From NCBI RefSeq assembly GCF_028281305.1, contig NZ_JANQKD010000034.1, forward strand, positions 1 through 64,000: 64,000 nucleotides of DNA, in the 5' to 3' direction. A program made the position numbers and the translations under genes. A model generated the notes under the pieces. It ran no database searches, was not told where the DNA came from, and saw nothing but the letters and a program-made list of their open reading frames with translations. Shown here in pieces: positions 1 through 10,202 of the stretch. Source of the stretch: Pelagibius sp. (lineage in GTDB: Bacteria > Pseudomonadota > Alphaproteobacteria > Kiloniellales > Kiloniellaceae). Position 1 is the stretch's first letter, and each line of letters starts with the position of its first letter.

Positions 1-678
<678 letters not shown>

Positions 679-681
679 GGC

Positions 682-1755
<1,074 letters not shown>

Positions 1756-1760
1756 GATCC

Positions 1761-2846
1761 CTACTCCGCCGCGCGCGCCGCCGGGGCGGCGACCAGCCTG
1801 TCGGCGTCGTCAAACACATAGAAGGACGCCGGGTCGAGGTAGACCGAGATGGTGTCCCCCACCTCGACACGGTGGACCCCATGGGTCAGCGCCACCCAGC
1901 GCTCGCCCTCGCTCTCGACATGCACGAAGCTCTCCGATCCCGTGATCTCCGTGGTGGAGACCGCGGCGCGGGCTTCCAGGCAGGCGCCCTCTGGACTGTG
2001 CAGCAGCAGGTGGTGCGGCCGGATGCCCACCCGGTAGGGGCCGTCCGCGAGGGCCTCGGCGCCGGCCGGCGCGGCCACGGAGCGGCCGGCGAAACTGAAC
2101 TGCGCGCCCGCCTTCACCATCGGTACCAGGTTCATCGGCGGGTCGGAAAAGGTCACCGCCGTGATCAGGTCGGCCGGGCGGTTGTAGACCTCGATGGTCG
2201 GGCCGAACTGGGTCACGCGCCCCTCCGACAGGGTCGCCGTTTTGCCGCCCAGCAGCAGGGCTTCGTGGGGCTCGGTGGTCGCATAGACGAAGACCGCGCC
2301 GGTTTCGGCGAAGATGCGCGGCAGCTCGACGCGCAGTTCCTCGCGCAGCTTGTAATCGAGATTGGCGAGCGGCTCGTCGAGCAGGACCAGGTCGGCCCCC
2401 TTGACGAGGGCGCGGGCCAGGGCCGTGCGTTGCTGTTGTCCGCCGGAAAGCTCCAAAGGCGTGCGCTGCAACAGCGCATCGATCTTCAAGAGCCCGGCGG
2501 CTTCGTTCACCTTGCGCTCGATGGTCGCCTTGTCCGCGCCGGAGACGCGCAGCGGCGACGCGATGTTCTCGTAGACCGTCAGCGTCGGGTAGTTGATGAA
2601 CTGCTGGTAGACCATGGCGACATTGCGCTTCTGAACCGGCATGCCGACCACGGACTGACCGTCGACCAGCACGTCGCCCTCGGTCGGCTTGTCGAGCCCG
2701 GCCATCAGGCGCATGAGCGAGGTCTTGCCGGAAAGAGTCGGCCCCAGCAGAACGTTCAGTGACCCGGTATCAAGGACCAGCGACACGTCGCGGATATGCA
2801 TCTCCGCGCCCACCCGCTTGCTGACGTTTCTGAGCTCGAGCGCCAT
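1761..2846 (-). CDS. glpS: Glycerol ABC transporter ATP-binding protein GlpS
   Basis: Second ATPase of the glycerol importer (361 aa). The start ATG at 2846 shares one base with the glpD stop (TGATG), implying translational coupling. Walker A reads GPTLSGKT (35-42), the signature is a perfect LSGGQ (133-137) and Walker B is VLLDE (154-158). The switch-loop His is replaced: the segment reads YATTEPHEAL where YVTHDQTEAL would be expected, leaving Thr191. The C-terminus is MalK-like. With GlpT, which keeps its His but lacks LSGGQ, only one composite ATP site in the pair appears complete. The glycerol assignment comes from the glpD/glpR context. Confidence 0.9.
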   Translation of the reverse strand: MALELRNVSKRVGAEMHIRDVSLVLDTGSLNVLLGPTLSGKTSLMRLMAGLDKPTEGDVLVDGQSVVGMPVQKRNVAMVYQQFINYPTLTVYENIASPLRVSGADKATIERKVNEAAGLLKIDALLQRTPLELSGGQQQRTALARALVKGADLVLLDEPLANLDYKLREELRVELPRIFAETGAVFVYATTEPHEALLLGGKTATLSEGRVTQFGPTIEVYNRPADLITAVTFSDPPMNLVPMVKAGAQFSFAGRSVAAPAGAEALADGPYRVGIRPHHLLLHSPEGACLEARAAVSTTEITGSESFVHVESEGERWVALTHGVHRVEVGDTISVYLDPASFYVFDDADRLVAAPAARAAE

Positions 2847-4369
2847 CAGGCCGACTCCTGCCGCGGGCTGCCGCCGTCCTGGCGCGCGAGCCAGGTCTCC
2901 AGCTTCTGCCGTGTCTGGTCGGACACATGCAGGCCCATCTTGGAGCGGCGCCAGAGAATGTCGTCGGCCGTCCGCGCCCACTCGTGCTTGCGCAGATAGG
3001 TCATCTCGGCGGCATAGAGGCCATCGCCGAAGTCTTCGCCCAGGTCGCTCAGCGCGCGCGCGCCGGCGACGATGGTCTCCGCCCGGGTGCCGTAGTTGCG
3101 CACGTAGCGCCAGGCGAGATCCGCCGGCAGCCAGGGGCGTTCCTTGCGGAAGCGGGCCAGATAGCCGTCGAAGTCGGCATCGGCGATGTTGCCGCCGGGC
3201 AGCGGTGCCGTGGCGGTCCAGGGTTCGCCCAGCGGCCCCAGGGCCTCGGCAAGCTTTACAAGAGCGTGCTCGGAGAGCTTGCGGAAGGTCGTGATCTTGC
3301 CGCCGAAGACCGAAAGCAAGGGCGCGCGGCCGGGGCCGTGATCCAGTTCCAGCACATAGTCGCGGGTGGCGGAGGAGGCGTTCTCCGCCTCGTCGTCGTA
3401 GAGCGGGCGCACACCGGAGTAAGCCCAGGCCACATCCGCCGGCGACACTTTCTCCCGGAAATAGGCGTTCACCGCCTCGCAGAGATAGGCCGTTTCCTCT
3501 TCGGAGATCGCAACGGCCGCCGGGTCGCCGTCGAAGTCGACATCGGTGGTGCCTACGAGGGTGAAGTCCTGCTCGTAGGGAATCGCAAAGACGATGCGCC
3601 CATCAGGGTTCTGGAAGATGTAGGGATAGTCGTGCTCGAACATCTTGCGCACGACGATGTGGGAGCCCTTTACGAGACGCAGCGACTGCGCCTTGTTGAG
3701 ACCGGCGCGCTGTTCGATGAACTCGGCCGTCCAAGGCCCTGCAGCGTTCACCAGCGCGCGGGCCTGCACCTCCCGCGTCGAGCCGTCGTGAAGATCGCGC
3801 AGGACCACCTGCCAGCCGCCGTCCTGGCGTCGTGCCGAAACGCATTCCACCCGCGTCAGCACCTCTGCACCATGCTCGTGCGCGTCCAGGGCATTCAGGG
3901 TTACGAGGCGCGAATCCTGCACCCAGCAATCCGAGTAGATGAACCCCTTCTTGAGCTCCGGCACCAGCGGCGCGCCGGCCTCGTGACTGCGCAGGTCGAC
4001 TCCCTTGGAACCGGGCAGCAGCTTGCGCCCGCCGAGATGATCGTAGAGGAAGAGCCCGAGACGGATCAGCCAGGCCGGCCGCAGCCCCTTGTTGTGCGGC
4101 AGGACGAAGCGCAGCGGCCAGATGATATGGGGCGCGGAGCGCAGCAGCACCTCGCGCTCGATCAGCGCTTCGCGCACCAGCCGGAACTCGTAGTACTCCA
4201 GGTAGCGCAGCCCGCCGTGGATCAGCTTGGTGCTGGCCGAGGAGGTGGCGTTCGCAAGGTCGTTTTTTTCGCAGAGAAGGACGGAGAGGCCGCGACCGGC
4301 AGCGTCGCGGGCAATGCCCGCCCCATTAATGCCACCGCCAACGACAACGATATCAAACGCCTCGGTCAT
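2846..4369 (-). CDS. glpD: Glycerol-3-phosphate dehydrogenase (FAD, aerobic)
   Basis: Oxidises sn-glycerol 3-phosphate to dihydroxyacetone phosphate at the inner membrane and passes electrons to quinone. The N-terminal FAD fold is clear (VVVGGGINGAGIARDAAGRG), followed by the family motif SSASTKLIHGGLRYLE and, later, FGGKITTFRKL. About 508 aa from the ATG at 4369, normal for GlpD. An upstream in-frame TTG at 4393 is possible but would lie within the GGGGGAGGG ribosome-binding tract. It is the first structural gene after the operator region and overlaps glpS by one base, so uptake and oxidation are co-expressed. No glycerol kinase is visible in this window. Confidence 0.95.
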   Translation of the reverse strand: MTEAFDIVVVGGGINGAGIARDAAGRGLSVLLCEKNDLANATSSASTKLIHGGLRYLEYYEFRLVREALIEREVLLRSAPHIIWPLRFVLPHNKGLRPAWLIRLGLFLYDHLGGRKLLPGSKGVDLRSHEAGAPLVPELKKGFIYSDCWVQDSRLVTLNALDAHEHGAEVLTRVECVSARRQDGGWQVVLRDLHDGSTREVQARALVNAAGPWTAEFIEQRAGLNKAQSLRLVKGSHIVVRKMFEHDYPYIFQNPDGRIVFAIPYEQDFTLVGTTDVDFDGDPAAVAISEEETAYLCEAVNAYFREKVSPADVAWAYSGVRPLYDDEAENASSATRDYVLELDHGPGRAPLLSVFGGKITTFRKLSEHALVKLAEALGPLGEPWTATAPLPGGNIADADFDGYLARFRKERPWLPADLAWRYVRNYGTRAETIVAGARALSDLGEDFGDGLYAAEMTYLRKHEWARTADDILWRRSKMGLHVSDQTRQKLETWLARQDGGSPRQESA

Positions 4370-4494
4370 GACCGGCGTTGAGCCCTCCCCCAAAATCGCC
4401 CCTTGCGCGGGGCCGTCCGCAGCCGCAACGGTCTGCGTTTACTTGCTTGGCCCAAAGCATAGGCCGCCTTGCCAAGCTTTGACAATCGAAAATA

Positions 4495-4506
4495 TTCGAA
4501 AACGAA
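4495..4506. promoter_or_regulatory. Probable GlpR operator upstream of glpD
   Basis: The stretch reads TTCGAAAACGAA, a TTCG-N4-CGAA palindrome that matches the core of the E. coli GlpR operator (TTCGWWAWCGAA). Further CGAA half-sites lie at 4487-4490 and 4513-4516, so the region looks like a small operator cluster. It sits about 125 bases upstream of the glpD start and downstream of glpR, where a DeoR-family repressor would control the glp operon. Confidence 0.7.
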
Positions 4507-4562
4507 AAAAATCGAACTTGGCGCAGACTCAGCGGGCCGCCGGGCGAACCCTAGTCGGAACC

Positions 4563-5396
4563 CTAGTCGTCGGCCCCTGCCGTCGCGATGTGCAGCGCCA
4601 CGTCGGCCTCTTTCATGATTCCGCGCATCGCTTTGGTCGGCGGTCGATCCGTAAAGACCGCATCGATCTCGTCGAGATGACCGAGGCGGACCATGGCGTT
4701 GCGCCCGAACTTCGTGTGGTCGGTCGCCAAAAACACGCGCCGCGAGTTGCCGATGATCGCCTGCGCCACGCGCACCTCCCGGTAATCGAAGTCCAGAAGC
4801 GAACCATCGTCATCGATGCCGGAGATGCCGATGATTCCGATGTCGACCTTGAACTGCCGGATGGTATCGAGCGTTGCCTCGCCGACGATGCCCTTGTCGC
4901 GGCTGCGCACCAGCCCCCCCGCGACAATCACCTCGAAATCGCGATTCTCCGATAAGATACTGGCAACATTGAGATTATTCGTAATTACACGAAGCCCGCG
5001 GCGATCCACCAAGGCCTTTGCCACCTCTTCGGTCGTCGTGCCGATGTTGATGAAAAGGGAGGCGTTGTCAGGCACCTCCCTTGCGACGATGGCGGCGATC
5101 CGGGACTTCGCCTCGCGGTTCAGCACCTGCCGCGTCTGATAGGCCAGATTCTCCACCGACGAAGGCAGGCCGGCGCCGCCATGATAGCGCCGCATCAGGC
5201 CCTGATCGCAGAGTTGGTTGATGTCGCGCCGCACCGTCTGCGGCGTCACCGCGAAGTGGTCCGCCAGCGCCTCGATGGCCACGAAGCCACGCTCGCGAAC
5301 CAAATCGATGATCCGCTCCTGGCGCTGATTCAACTCGCTGCGCGGGGGCCGCGGCTCACCCCCGGCGCCCGCTTCACCGGGCTCGCTCACTGCCAT
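4563..5396 (-). CDS. glpR: DeoR-family transcriptional repressor, GlpR-like
   Basis: Cytoplasmic repressor expected to release glp promoters when glycerol 3-phosphate is present. The N-terminal winged helix is typical of DeoR proteins ([22 protein letters not shown], then [13 protein letters not shown] near residues 40-55). The C-terminal sugar-phosphate sensor has [10 protein letters not shown] and the [11 protein letters not shown] segment. The start is the ATG at 5396 (277 aa); upstream in-frame sequence would run through the operator. It lies directly before glpD in the same direction, and TTCG-N4-CGAA sites occur before both genes, which suggests autoregulation. The effector is inferred from family and context. 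Confidence 0.9.
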   Translation of the reverse strand: MAVSEPGEAGAGGEPRPPRSELNQRQERIIDLVRERGFVAIEALADHFAVTPQTVRRDINQLCDQGLMRRYHGGAGLPSSVENLAYQTRQVLNREAKSRIAAIVAREVPDNASLFINIGTTTEEVAKALVDRRGLRVITNNLNVASILSENRDFEVIVAGGLVRSRDKGIVGEATLDTIRQFKVDIGIIGISGIDDDGSLLDFDYREVRVAQAIIGNSRRVFLATDHTKFGRNAMVRLGHLDEIDAVFTDRPPTKAMRGIMKEADVALHIATAGADD

Positions 5397-5432
5397 ACTC
5401 CCATAACGGGAGCATAAGCGCAGATACAAATT

Positions 5433-5444
5433 TTCGAAACCGAA
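5433..5444. promoter_or_regulatory. Probable GlpR operator upstream of glpR
   Basis: TTCGAAACCGAA forms a second TTCG-N4-CGAA site 37 bases upstream of the glpR start, with an extra TTCG half-site at 5448-5451. It resembles the site before glpD. The rest of the divergent region up to the cyclase gene at 5674 shows no other clear element apart from a purine-rich ribosome-binding site before 5674. Confidence 0.65.
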
Positions 5445-5673
5445 AATTCGAACGTGGGCGGCACGAGCCGGGCGGGGCGCCCGAAAGGGCTCGTTCCGGC
5501 GCCGGATGCGGCCCCTTTCGAGCGCTCGGTCCGACACAGAACATCAGGGCGTGAAAGGCCGGAGCGAAGCCCCTATATTGAAGCAACTCATCCGCGCCGC
5601 GACGGACCGCCGATCACCGCACCAAGGCAGCGGCGTCCGCCCCGGTCGATCATCTCATTAGCAAGAGGCGTCT

Positions 5674-7323
5674 ATGCAAGAGGCCGCCCCCCTCGCGCCA
5701 AAACTGCCCGAAACGCTGGATTCCAGCGAATACCGCATTGCCATCGAGCCGAGCGGCAAGCGCGTGCGGGTGGTCTATGGCGGCCAAACCGTTGCCGACA
5801 GCAACCGGGCCCTGGTGCTGCGCGAGACCCGCCTGCCGCCGGTCTACTACCTGCCGCGTGACGACATTGCGATGCAGTTCCTCCAGGCCAGCGAGCACCG
5901 CACCTACTGCCCCTTCAAGGGAACGGCCAACTACTGGCATGTCGCCGTCGATGGCAAAACGGTGGAGAACGCGGCCTGGAGCTACGAAGACCCCATCGAG
6001 GAAGCGCTTGGGATCCGCGGCTACGTCGCTTTCTACTGGAACAAGGTGGACACCTGGTTCGAGGACAACGCCGCGGTTGAAATCGACCCGAGCGACGGCA
6101 TCGCCGAGCACGCCAACCCGCTGGCCGCCTGGATGCTGCGGGAGGCCTGGGAAGCAACCTCTTCGGCGGAGCTGCTCGACCGTCTGGGCCGCCAGCTTGT
6201 GGAAGCCGGCTTCGGCGTATCGCGGATGAACGTGATCATTCCGACCCTGCACCCGCAGATGGCCAGCAATGCCTTTGTCTGGCGGCGCGGCGAGAGCGTG
6301 GTCGACGAGCGGGACTTTCCCCACTATGGCCTGCAGTCGGAGGCTTATCTCAACAGCCCCGTCCGCCTGATCTTCGATGGCGCCGGTGGCATCCGTCGGC
6401 GCCTGGAAGGTTCGAAGCCGCGGCTCGACTTTCCGATCCTGGAGGAGCTTCAGGAGGCCGGCGCGACCGACTACGTCGCCATGCCCATGCGCTTTTCCAA
6501 CGGCAAGATCAACGCCTTTACGCTGGCGACCGACCGGCCCGGCGGCTTCACGACCGAACACCTGGGCCAGATGTACGAGGTTCTGCCGATTCTCAGCCGC
6601 CTCTTGGAAGTGCATGCCATGCACCGCATGTCGCGCACCCTGCTGGACACCTATCTTGGCGCCTACACCGGTCAGCGCGTGCTCAACGGGCTCATCAAGC
6701 GCGGCGACGGCGAGAACATTCCGGCCGTGGTCTGGTACTGCGACCTGCGCGGCTCCACCGCGCTTGCCGACAGCGTGTCGCGGGACGACTACCTGGATCT
6801 CATCAACCGCTTCTTCGAGGCCATGGCCGGCGCCGTCATGGACCGCGGCGGCGAGGTCCTGAAGTTCATCGGCGACGGCCTCCTCGCGATCTTTCCGATG
6901 GAGAAGGCGCAAGCCCCCGAGAGCGGCGGGGAAGCTTACTGCGGTGCCAGCGCCTGCAAGGAGGCGCTGGAGGCGGCACGCGACGCGGTCGGCCGCATGC
7001 AGGAGGTCAATGCCGCCTTGGCGGAAGAGGGGCGGGCGCCGCTGCGCTTCGGGTTGGCGCTGCATCTGGGCGACGTCACCTACGGCAACATCGGCGGCCA
7101 GAGCCGGCTGGACTTCACCGTGATCGGACCGGCCACCAACGAGGCCGCGCGCATCGACCACCTGACGAAGGAACTGGGGATCGCCGTCCTGGTGTCCGAG
7201 GACTTCGAGCGCTATGTCACCGGCAAGCTGACCTCGCTCGGCTTCCACCGCCTGCGCGGCGTGACCGACGACATGGAGCTCTTCACCCTGCCGGAGCTGG
7301 CGCCCGCCGGTGCCGCGGACTAG
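5674..7323 (+). CDS. DUF427 domain fused to class III adenylate/guanylate cyclase
   Basis: Predicted soluble nucleotide cyclase (549 aa) making cAMP or cGMP. Residues about 20-125 match the DUF427 fold, with VYGGQTVADS, the YYLPRDDI segment, TYCPFKGTANYW and AWSYEDP. A middle region (about 160-340) resembles the sensory N-terminus of rhizobial cyclases. The catalytic domain (about 345-520) has WYCDLRGST with metal ligand Asp357 and KFIGDGLLAIF with Asp401. It ends with the NEAARID motif, whose Asn and Arg contact the transition state. The start at 5674 has an AGAGG sequence upstream. No transmembrane segment is seen. It overlaps the next gene by 14 bases. The DUF427 part may bind a ligand that controls cyclase activity; that is inference. 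Confidence 0.88.
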   Translation: MQEAAPLAPKLPETLDSSEYRIAIEPSGKRVRVVYGGQTVADSNRALVLRETRLPPVYYLPRDDIAMQFLQASEHRTYCPFKGTANYWHVAVDGKTVENAAWSYEDPIEEALGIRGYVAFYWNKVDTWFEDNAAVEIDPSDGIAEHANPLAAWMLREAWEATSSAELLDRLGRQLVEAGFGVSRMNVIIPTLHPQMASNAFVWRRGESVVDERDFPHYGLQSEAYLNSPVRLIFDGAGGIRRRLEGSKPRLDFPILEELQEAGATDYVAMPMRFSNGKINAFTLATDRPGGFTTEHLGQMYEVLPILSRLLEVHAMHRMSRTLLDTYLGAYTGQRVLNGLIKRGDGENIPAVVWYCDLRGSTALADSVSRDDYLDLINRFFEAMAGAVMDRGGEVLKFIGDGLLAIFPMEKAQAPESGGEAYCGASACKEALEAARDAVGRMQEVNAALAEEGRAPLRFGLALHLGDVTYGNIGGQSRLDFTVIGPATNEAARIDHLTKELGIAVLVSEDFERYVTGKLTSLGFHRLRGVTDDMELFTLPELAPAGAAD

Positions 7324-8011
7324 CCCCCTGATCGCGGTGCTGCTGGACGAGAACACCAGCGGCGACGGCTCCCGCTACGAGGCCTCGAAGACCTACTTCG
7401 AGGCCGTCGACGCCGCCGGCGGCCTGCCGTTCGGCATTCCCTACCTGCCGGCGGTGATCGAAGACGTGGTCGAGAACTTCGACGGACTGCTGGCCACCGG
7501 GTCGCGCTTTGCCTTCCCGCCGGACTGGTATCTGCCGGGCGAAACCACCGCTGCTCCGCCGTCGCCACGCCTCGAAGCCGAATGCAAGATCATGGAAGGG
7601 TTCCTCGCGCGGGATAAACCGGTGCTTGGCCTCTGCGGCGGCATGCAAGTGCTGGCGGGCTTGAGGGGCTGCCGTCTGGCCGCCGATACCACCAAGATCT
7701 CAACCGCACGCCGCAATCACTGCGACCCGGCGATTTCTCACGGCGTCGCTTTGGTTGCCGGAACCCGCCTGGCGGCCATCGCCGAAGCGCCGGTCTTCGA
7801 GGTCAACAGTCTGCATCGGGAGTCCGTGGCCGAAGCGCCCGAGGGCGTGGTGGTCAGCGCCTTCTCCGAAGACGGCGTGATCGAGGCCATCGAACTGCCC
7901 CAGCACCGCTTTGCCCTCGGCCTTCAGTGGCATCAGGAAAAGTACGCGGGCAAGGCGCATCCTGGAAACACCGTCTTCGGGGCCTTCGTGGCAGCCTGCC
8001 AGGAACCATGA
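7310..8011 (+). CDS. Peptidase C26 / gamma-glutamyl-GABA hydrolase-like class I glutamine amidotransferase
   Basis: Predicted cytoplasmic gamma-glutamyl hydrolase of the PuuD type (233 aa), which would cleave gamma-glutamyl amides. The nucleophile elbow is LGLCGGMQVL (Cys near residue 105) and the catalytic His-Glu pair is in LQWHQEKY near the C-terminus. The start is a GTG at 7310, 14 bases inside the cyclase gene, so expression is probably coupled. The family usually begins IGIT-like where this reads IAVLLDENTSGDG. No polyamine genes lie nearby, so the exact substrate is open. Confidence 0.82.
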   Translation: MPRTSPLIAVLLDENTSGDGSRYEASKTYFEAVDAAGGLPFGIPYLPAVIEDVVENFDGLLATGSRFAFPPDWYLPGETTAAPPSPRLEAECKIMEGFLARDKPVLGLCGGMQVLAGLRGCRLAADTTKISTARRNHCDPAISHGVALVAGTRLAAIAEAPVFEVNSLHRESVAEAPEGVVVSAFSEDGVIEAIELPQHRFALGLQWHQEKYAGKAHPGNTVFGAFVAACQEP

Positions 8012-8033
8012 CGCCTTGCCGGCAGGTTCCGCT

Positions 8034-8939
8034 TCAGCCGGCGTAGCGGTCCTCTTCCCGGTAGTAATCCTCGAAGCCGACACGCTCGCGCAGTTCGGCG
8101 AAGCTGAGAATAGCCTGCGGGTGTGCGCCGGCAGCGAAGGCTGCCAGGGCTTCCTGCATGGCGCTGACGGCGGCGGAGAGAAGCGTCAGGGGATAGGCAG
8201 CCAGCTTGTAGCCGATGTCCTCCAGCGCCGCCGGCGGCAGCACAGGGGTTTCGCCCTGCTCCACCAGGTTGGCCAGGGTCGGCTTGTCGACGGCGCTGCA
8301 GAAGGCGCGCATCTCAGCCTCCGACGTCGGTGCCTCCAGGAACAGGATGTCGGCACCCAGGCGCTGGAACCCCTCGACGCGGCGCAGCGCCTCGTCCAGG
8401 CCATCGGTGGCGCGGGCGTCGGTCCTGGCAAGGATCAGGATGTCGGCCCCCTCCTCGCGCGCATCGACCGCCGCCCGGACGCGGGCCATGGCTTCGTCGT
8501 GGCTGACCACGGCCTTTCCGCGGGTATGGCCGCAGCGCTTGGGCCAGACCTGATCCTCGATCATGACCGCAGCGAAGCCGGCCTGGGCATAGCCGGCCAC
8601 CGTGCGCTTCACGTTGACCGCATTGCCGTAGCCGGTATCGCCGTCGCCGATCACCGGGATGCGGGTGGCGGCGCAGATGTTACGTCCCTGGTCGAGCATC
8701 TCCGCATAGGAGATCAAGCCGGTATCGGGAAGCCCCAGACGCGCGGCAGAGACCGCAAAACCGCTCATGAAGGTGAGCGGGAAGCCCGCCTGCTCGATCA
8801 GCTTGGCGGAAAGCGCGTCAAAGCAGCAGGGCATCGGGACCAGGCCCGGCTGCGTAAGGATAGCGCGCAGCGCTTCGGCGCCGTGCCGTCCGCCAGCCTG
8901 TGGGACCAGGCCGGATTGGGTGATGCCGGGAGCTGTCAT
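8034..8939 (-). CDS. Isocitrate lyase/PEP mutase superfamily enzyme
   Basis: A 301-aa TIM-barrel enzyme acting on a 2-keto or branched dicarboxylic acid C-C bond. The Mg-binding segment GDGDTGYG (about 99-106) and the catalytic loop PKRCGH (133-138) are those of methylisocitrate lyase-like and oxaloacetate decarboxylase-like members. The start ATG at 8939 has GAGGA nine bases upstream; a GTG at 8954 is less likely. It converges with the upstream amidotransferase gene with only 22 bases between them. No prpC or prpD is nearby, so a methylcitrate role is not supported, and dimethylmalate lyase or oxaloacetate decarboxylase are equally possible. Confidence 0.85.
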   Translation of the reverse strand: MTAPGITQSGLVPQAGGRHGAEALRAILTQPGLVPMPCCFDALSAKLIEQAGFPLTFMSGFAVSAARLGLPDTGLISYAEMLDQGRNICAATRIPVIGDGDTGYGNAVNVKRTVAGYAQAGFAAVMIEDQVWPKRCGHTRGKAVVSHDEAMARVRAAVDAREEGADILILARTDARATDGLDEALRRVEGFQRLGADILFLEAPTSEAEMRAFCSAVDKPTLANLVEQGETPVLPPAALEDIGYKLAAYPLTLLSAAVSAMQEALAAFAAGAHPQAILSFAELRERVGFEDYYREEDRYAG

Positions 8940-9054
8940 CGATAGGGTCCTCACTTGCCGTTCCTGGCCGGTCCCCGCCCGCCGGAGAACGACCCGCCGA
9001 AGAATAGTGCCGCCGATACCATCGGGCCAGCTTTGGCGCTATGATCGCCGCCGA

Positions 9055-9477
9055 ATGTGCGAGACCTGCCAGATGCTGCTTTCCGCTGCCCGATCGACCC
9101 TTCTGCTGACCGCTGTGCCGACCGGCAAAGCAGAGACCGCTCAGGCAACGCCCGACCAGACCAACCGGGCGTTGCTGGAGGCCGCAGCCCGGCGCCTTGG
9201 TGTGCCCATCGACTCTCCCGCCGGCTTCAACGCCGAGGCGGCGCTGAGCCAGGGGCGCGATCAGGCGGTCTTCTGCGACTGGCCATCGCCGGTCACAGCC
9301 CCGGAGCGGCTGCACGGTTTCCTGGTGGTCGATTGCCTTGCGGAGAGCGAACGGCCGGGCCTCGACGACATCGGCAGCGGAGGCGTCACCGCCGTGGCTG
9401 CGGAGATGGTGGTCTTCGAGTGGCTGGAACGGGCCGACAGCGACGACTTCCGTACACTGTTGCAGCTCATCCGCTAG
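9055..9477 (+). CDS. Degenerate isochorismatase-like small protein
   Basis: A 140-aa protein whose two ends look like a YcaC/isochorismatase hydrolase with the middle lost. The start LLSAARSTLLLTAVP parallels the usual AARSTLLVVDVQ. The end TAVAAEMVVFEWLERA with a final LLQLIR parallels the family C-terminus. The catalytic Asp of the VDVQ motif is replaced (TAVP) and the Cys-containing strand cannot be found, so hydrolase activity is unlikely. The start is the ATG at 9055. It stands alone between convergent genes. It may be a decaying gene or a recruited scaffold; I cannot tell which. Confidence 0.55.
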   Translation: MCETCQMLLSAARSTLLLTAVPTGKAETAQATPDQTNRALLEAAARRLGVPIDSPAGFNAEAALSQGRDQAVFCDWPSPVTAPERLHGFLVVDCLAESERPGLDDIGSGGVTAVAAEMVVFEWLERADSDDFRTLLQLIR

Positions 9478-9517
9478 AGGACCGGCTGCAGGCTGGAGAC
9501 GCCTGCCGCCATCCGCC

Positions 9518-9991
9518 CTACATCGTCTTCAGCACCTCGGCGGCGTTCTCGTCGCCCCCTTCAGCCGCCTGCTGCAGCCAGTAGCGGGCTGCCGAAGCAT
9601 CCGCCGGAACCCCCTGGCCCCGCAGCAAGGCCATGCCGTAGTGATACTGCCCGACGGCATAGCCGGTCATCGCCGCCTGCTTGGCCCAGTGGGCTGCCAG
9701 CTCCGGGCTCGCATCGGTGCCGAGACCGTTCTCGTAGGCATGCGAGAGCAGAATCATTGAGGGCGCATTGCCGCTTTCCGCACAGTCCTGCAGGGCAGCC
9801 AGCGCAGTTTCGTGCATTCCGCCCTTCTGGGTTTCGTAAACGACCCAGCAGACAAAGCCGGCGCGGTCGGGGCGGGCGGCCAGGGTCTCGCGAAGCTGGG
9901 CGATGCCCCCCTCGTCGGGGTTCAGAATCCCATCGTCGGCCTGGGCAGCGGTCGCGGACAGCGCCACCAGAGCGGCCATCATCCATCGCAT
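9518..9991 (-). CDS. Secreted Sel1-repeat protein
   Basis: A 157-aa exported protein with a signal peptide (MRWMMAALVALSATAAQA, cleavage near AQA-DD). The C-terminal half carries Sel1-type repeats, with the pattern A..LS.AYENGLGT.....A..W...AA..G.A.....G MAL.RGQG. Such repeats form TPR-like superhelices for protein-protein contact in the periplasm. The start ATG at 9991 has GAGGAG seven bases upstream. It converges with the short gene at 9055-9477; the 40 bases between contain an imperfect GC-rich inverted repeat (GGCTGCAGGC...GCCTGCCGCC) that could stop transcription. The partner is unknown. Confidence 0.75.
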   Translation of the reverse strand: MRWMMAALVALSATAAQADDGILNPDEGGIAQLRETLAARPDRAGFVCWVVYETQKGGMHETALAALQDCAESGNAPSMILLSHAYENGLGTDASPELAAHWAKQAAMTGYAVGQYHYGMALLRGQGVPADASAARYWLQQAAEGGDENAAEVLKTM

Positions 9992-10202
9992 GGCGGTCTC
10001 CTCGTCAGGAAAAGGTTCCGGCTGGAGAAAATGACGAGCCTTCACTGTACACTGTCAGCGAACGCAGGGCATCGGCACCTTAGTCGCAGCGTTTCAGCCG
10101 GCGGGCGATGGTGCCGGCGCCCAAGTTGGCCTATCTTGAAGACTGGCCGCGCCGGACTGTCTCCGGCCCAGGCAGGCTGTAGCCGCGCAAAGGGAGTCAG
10201 GA

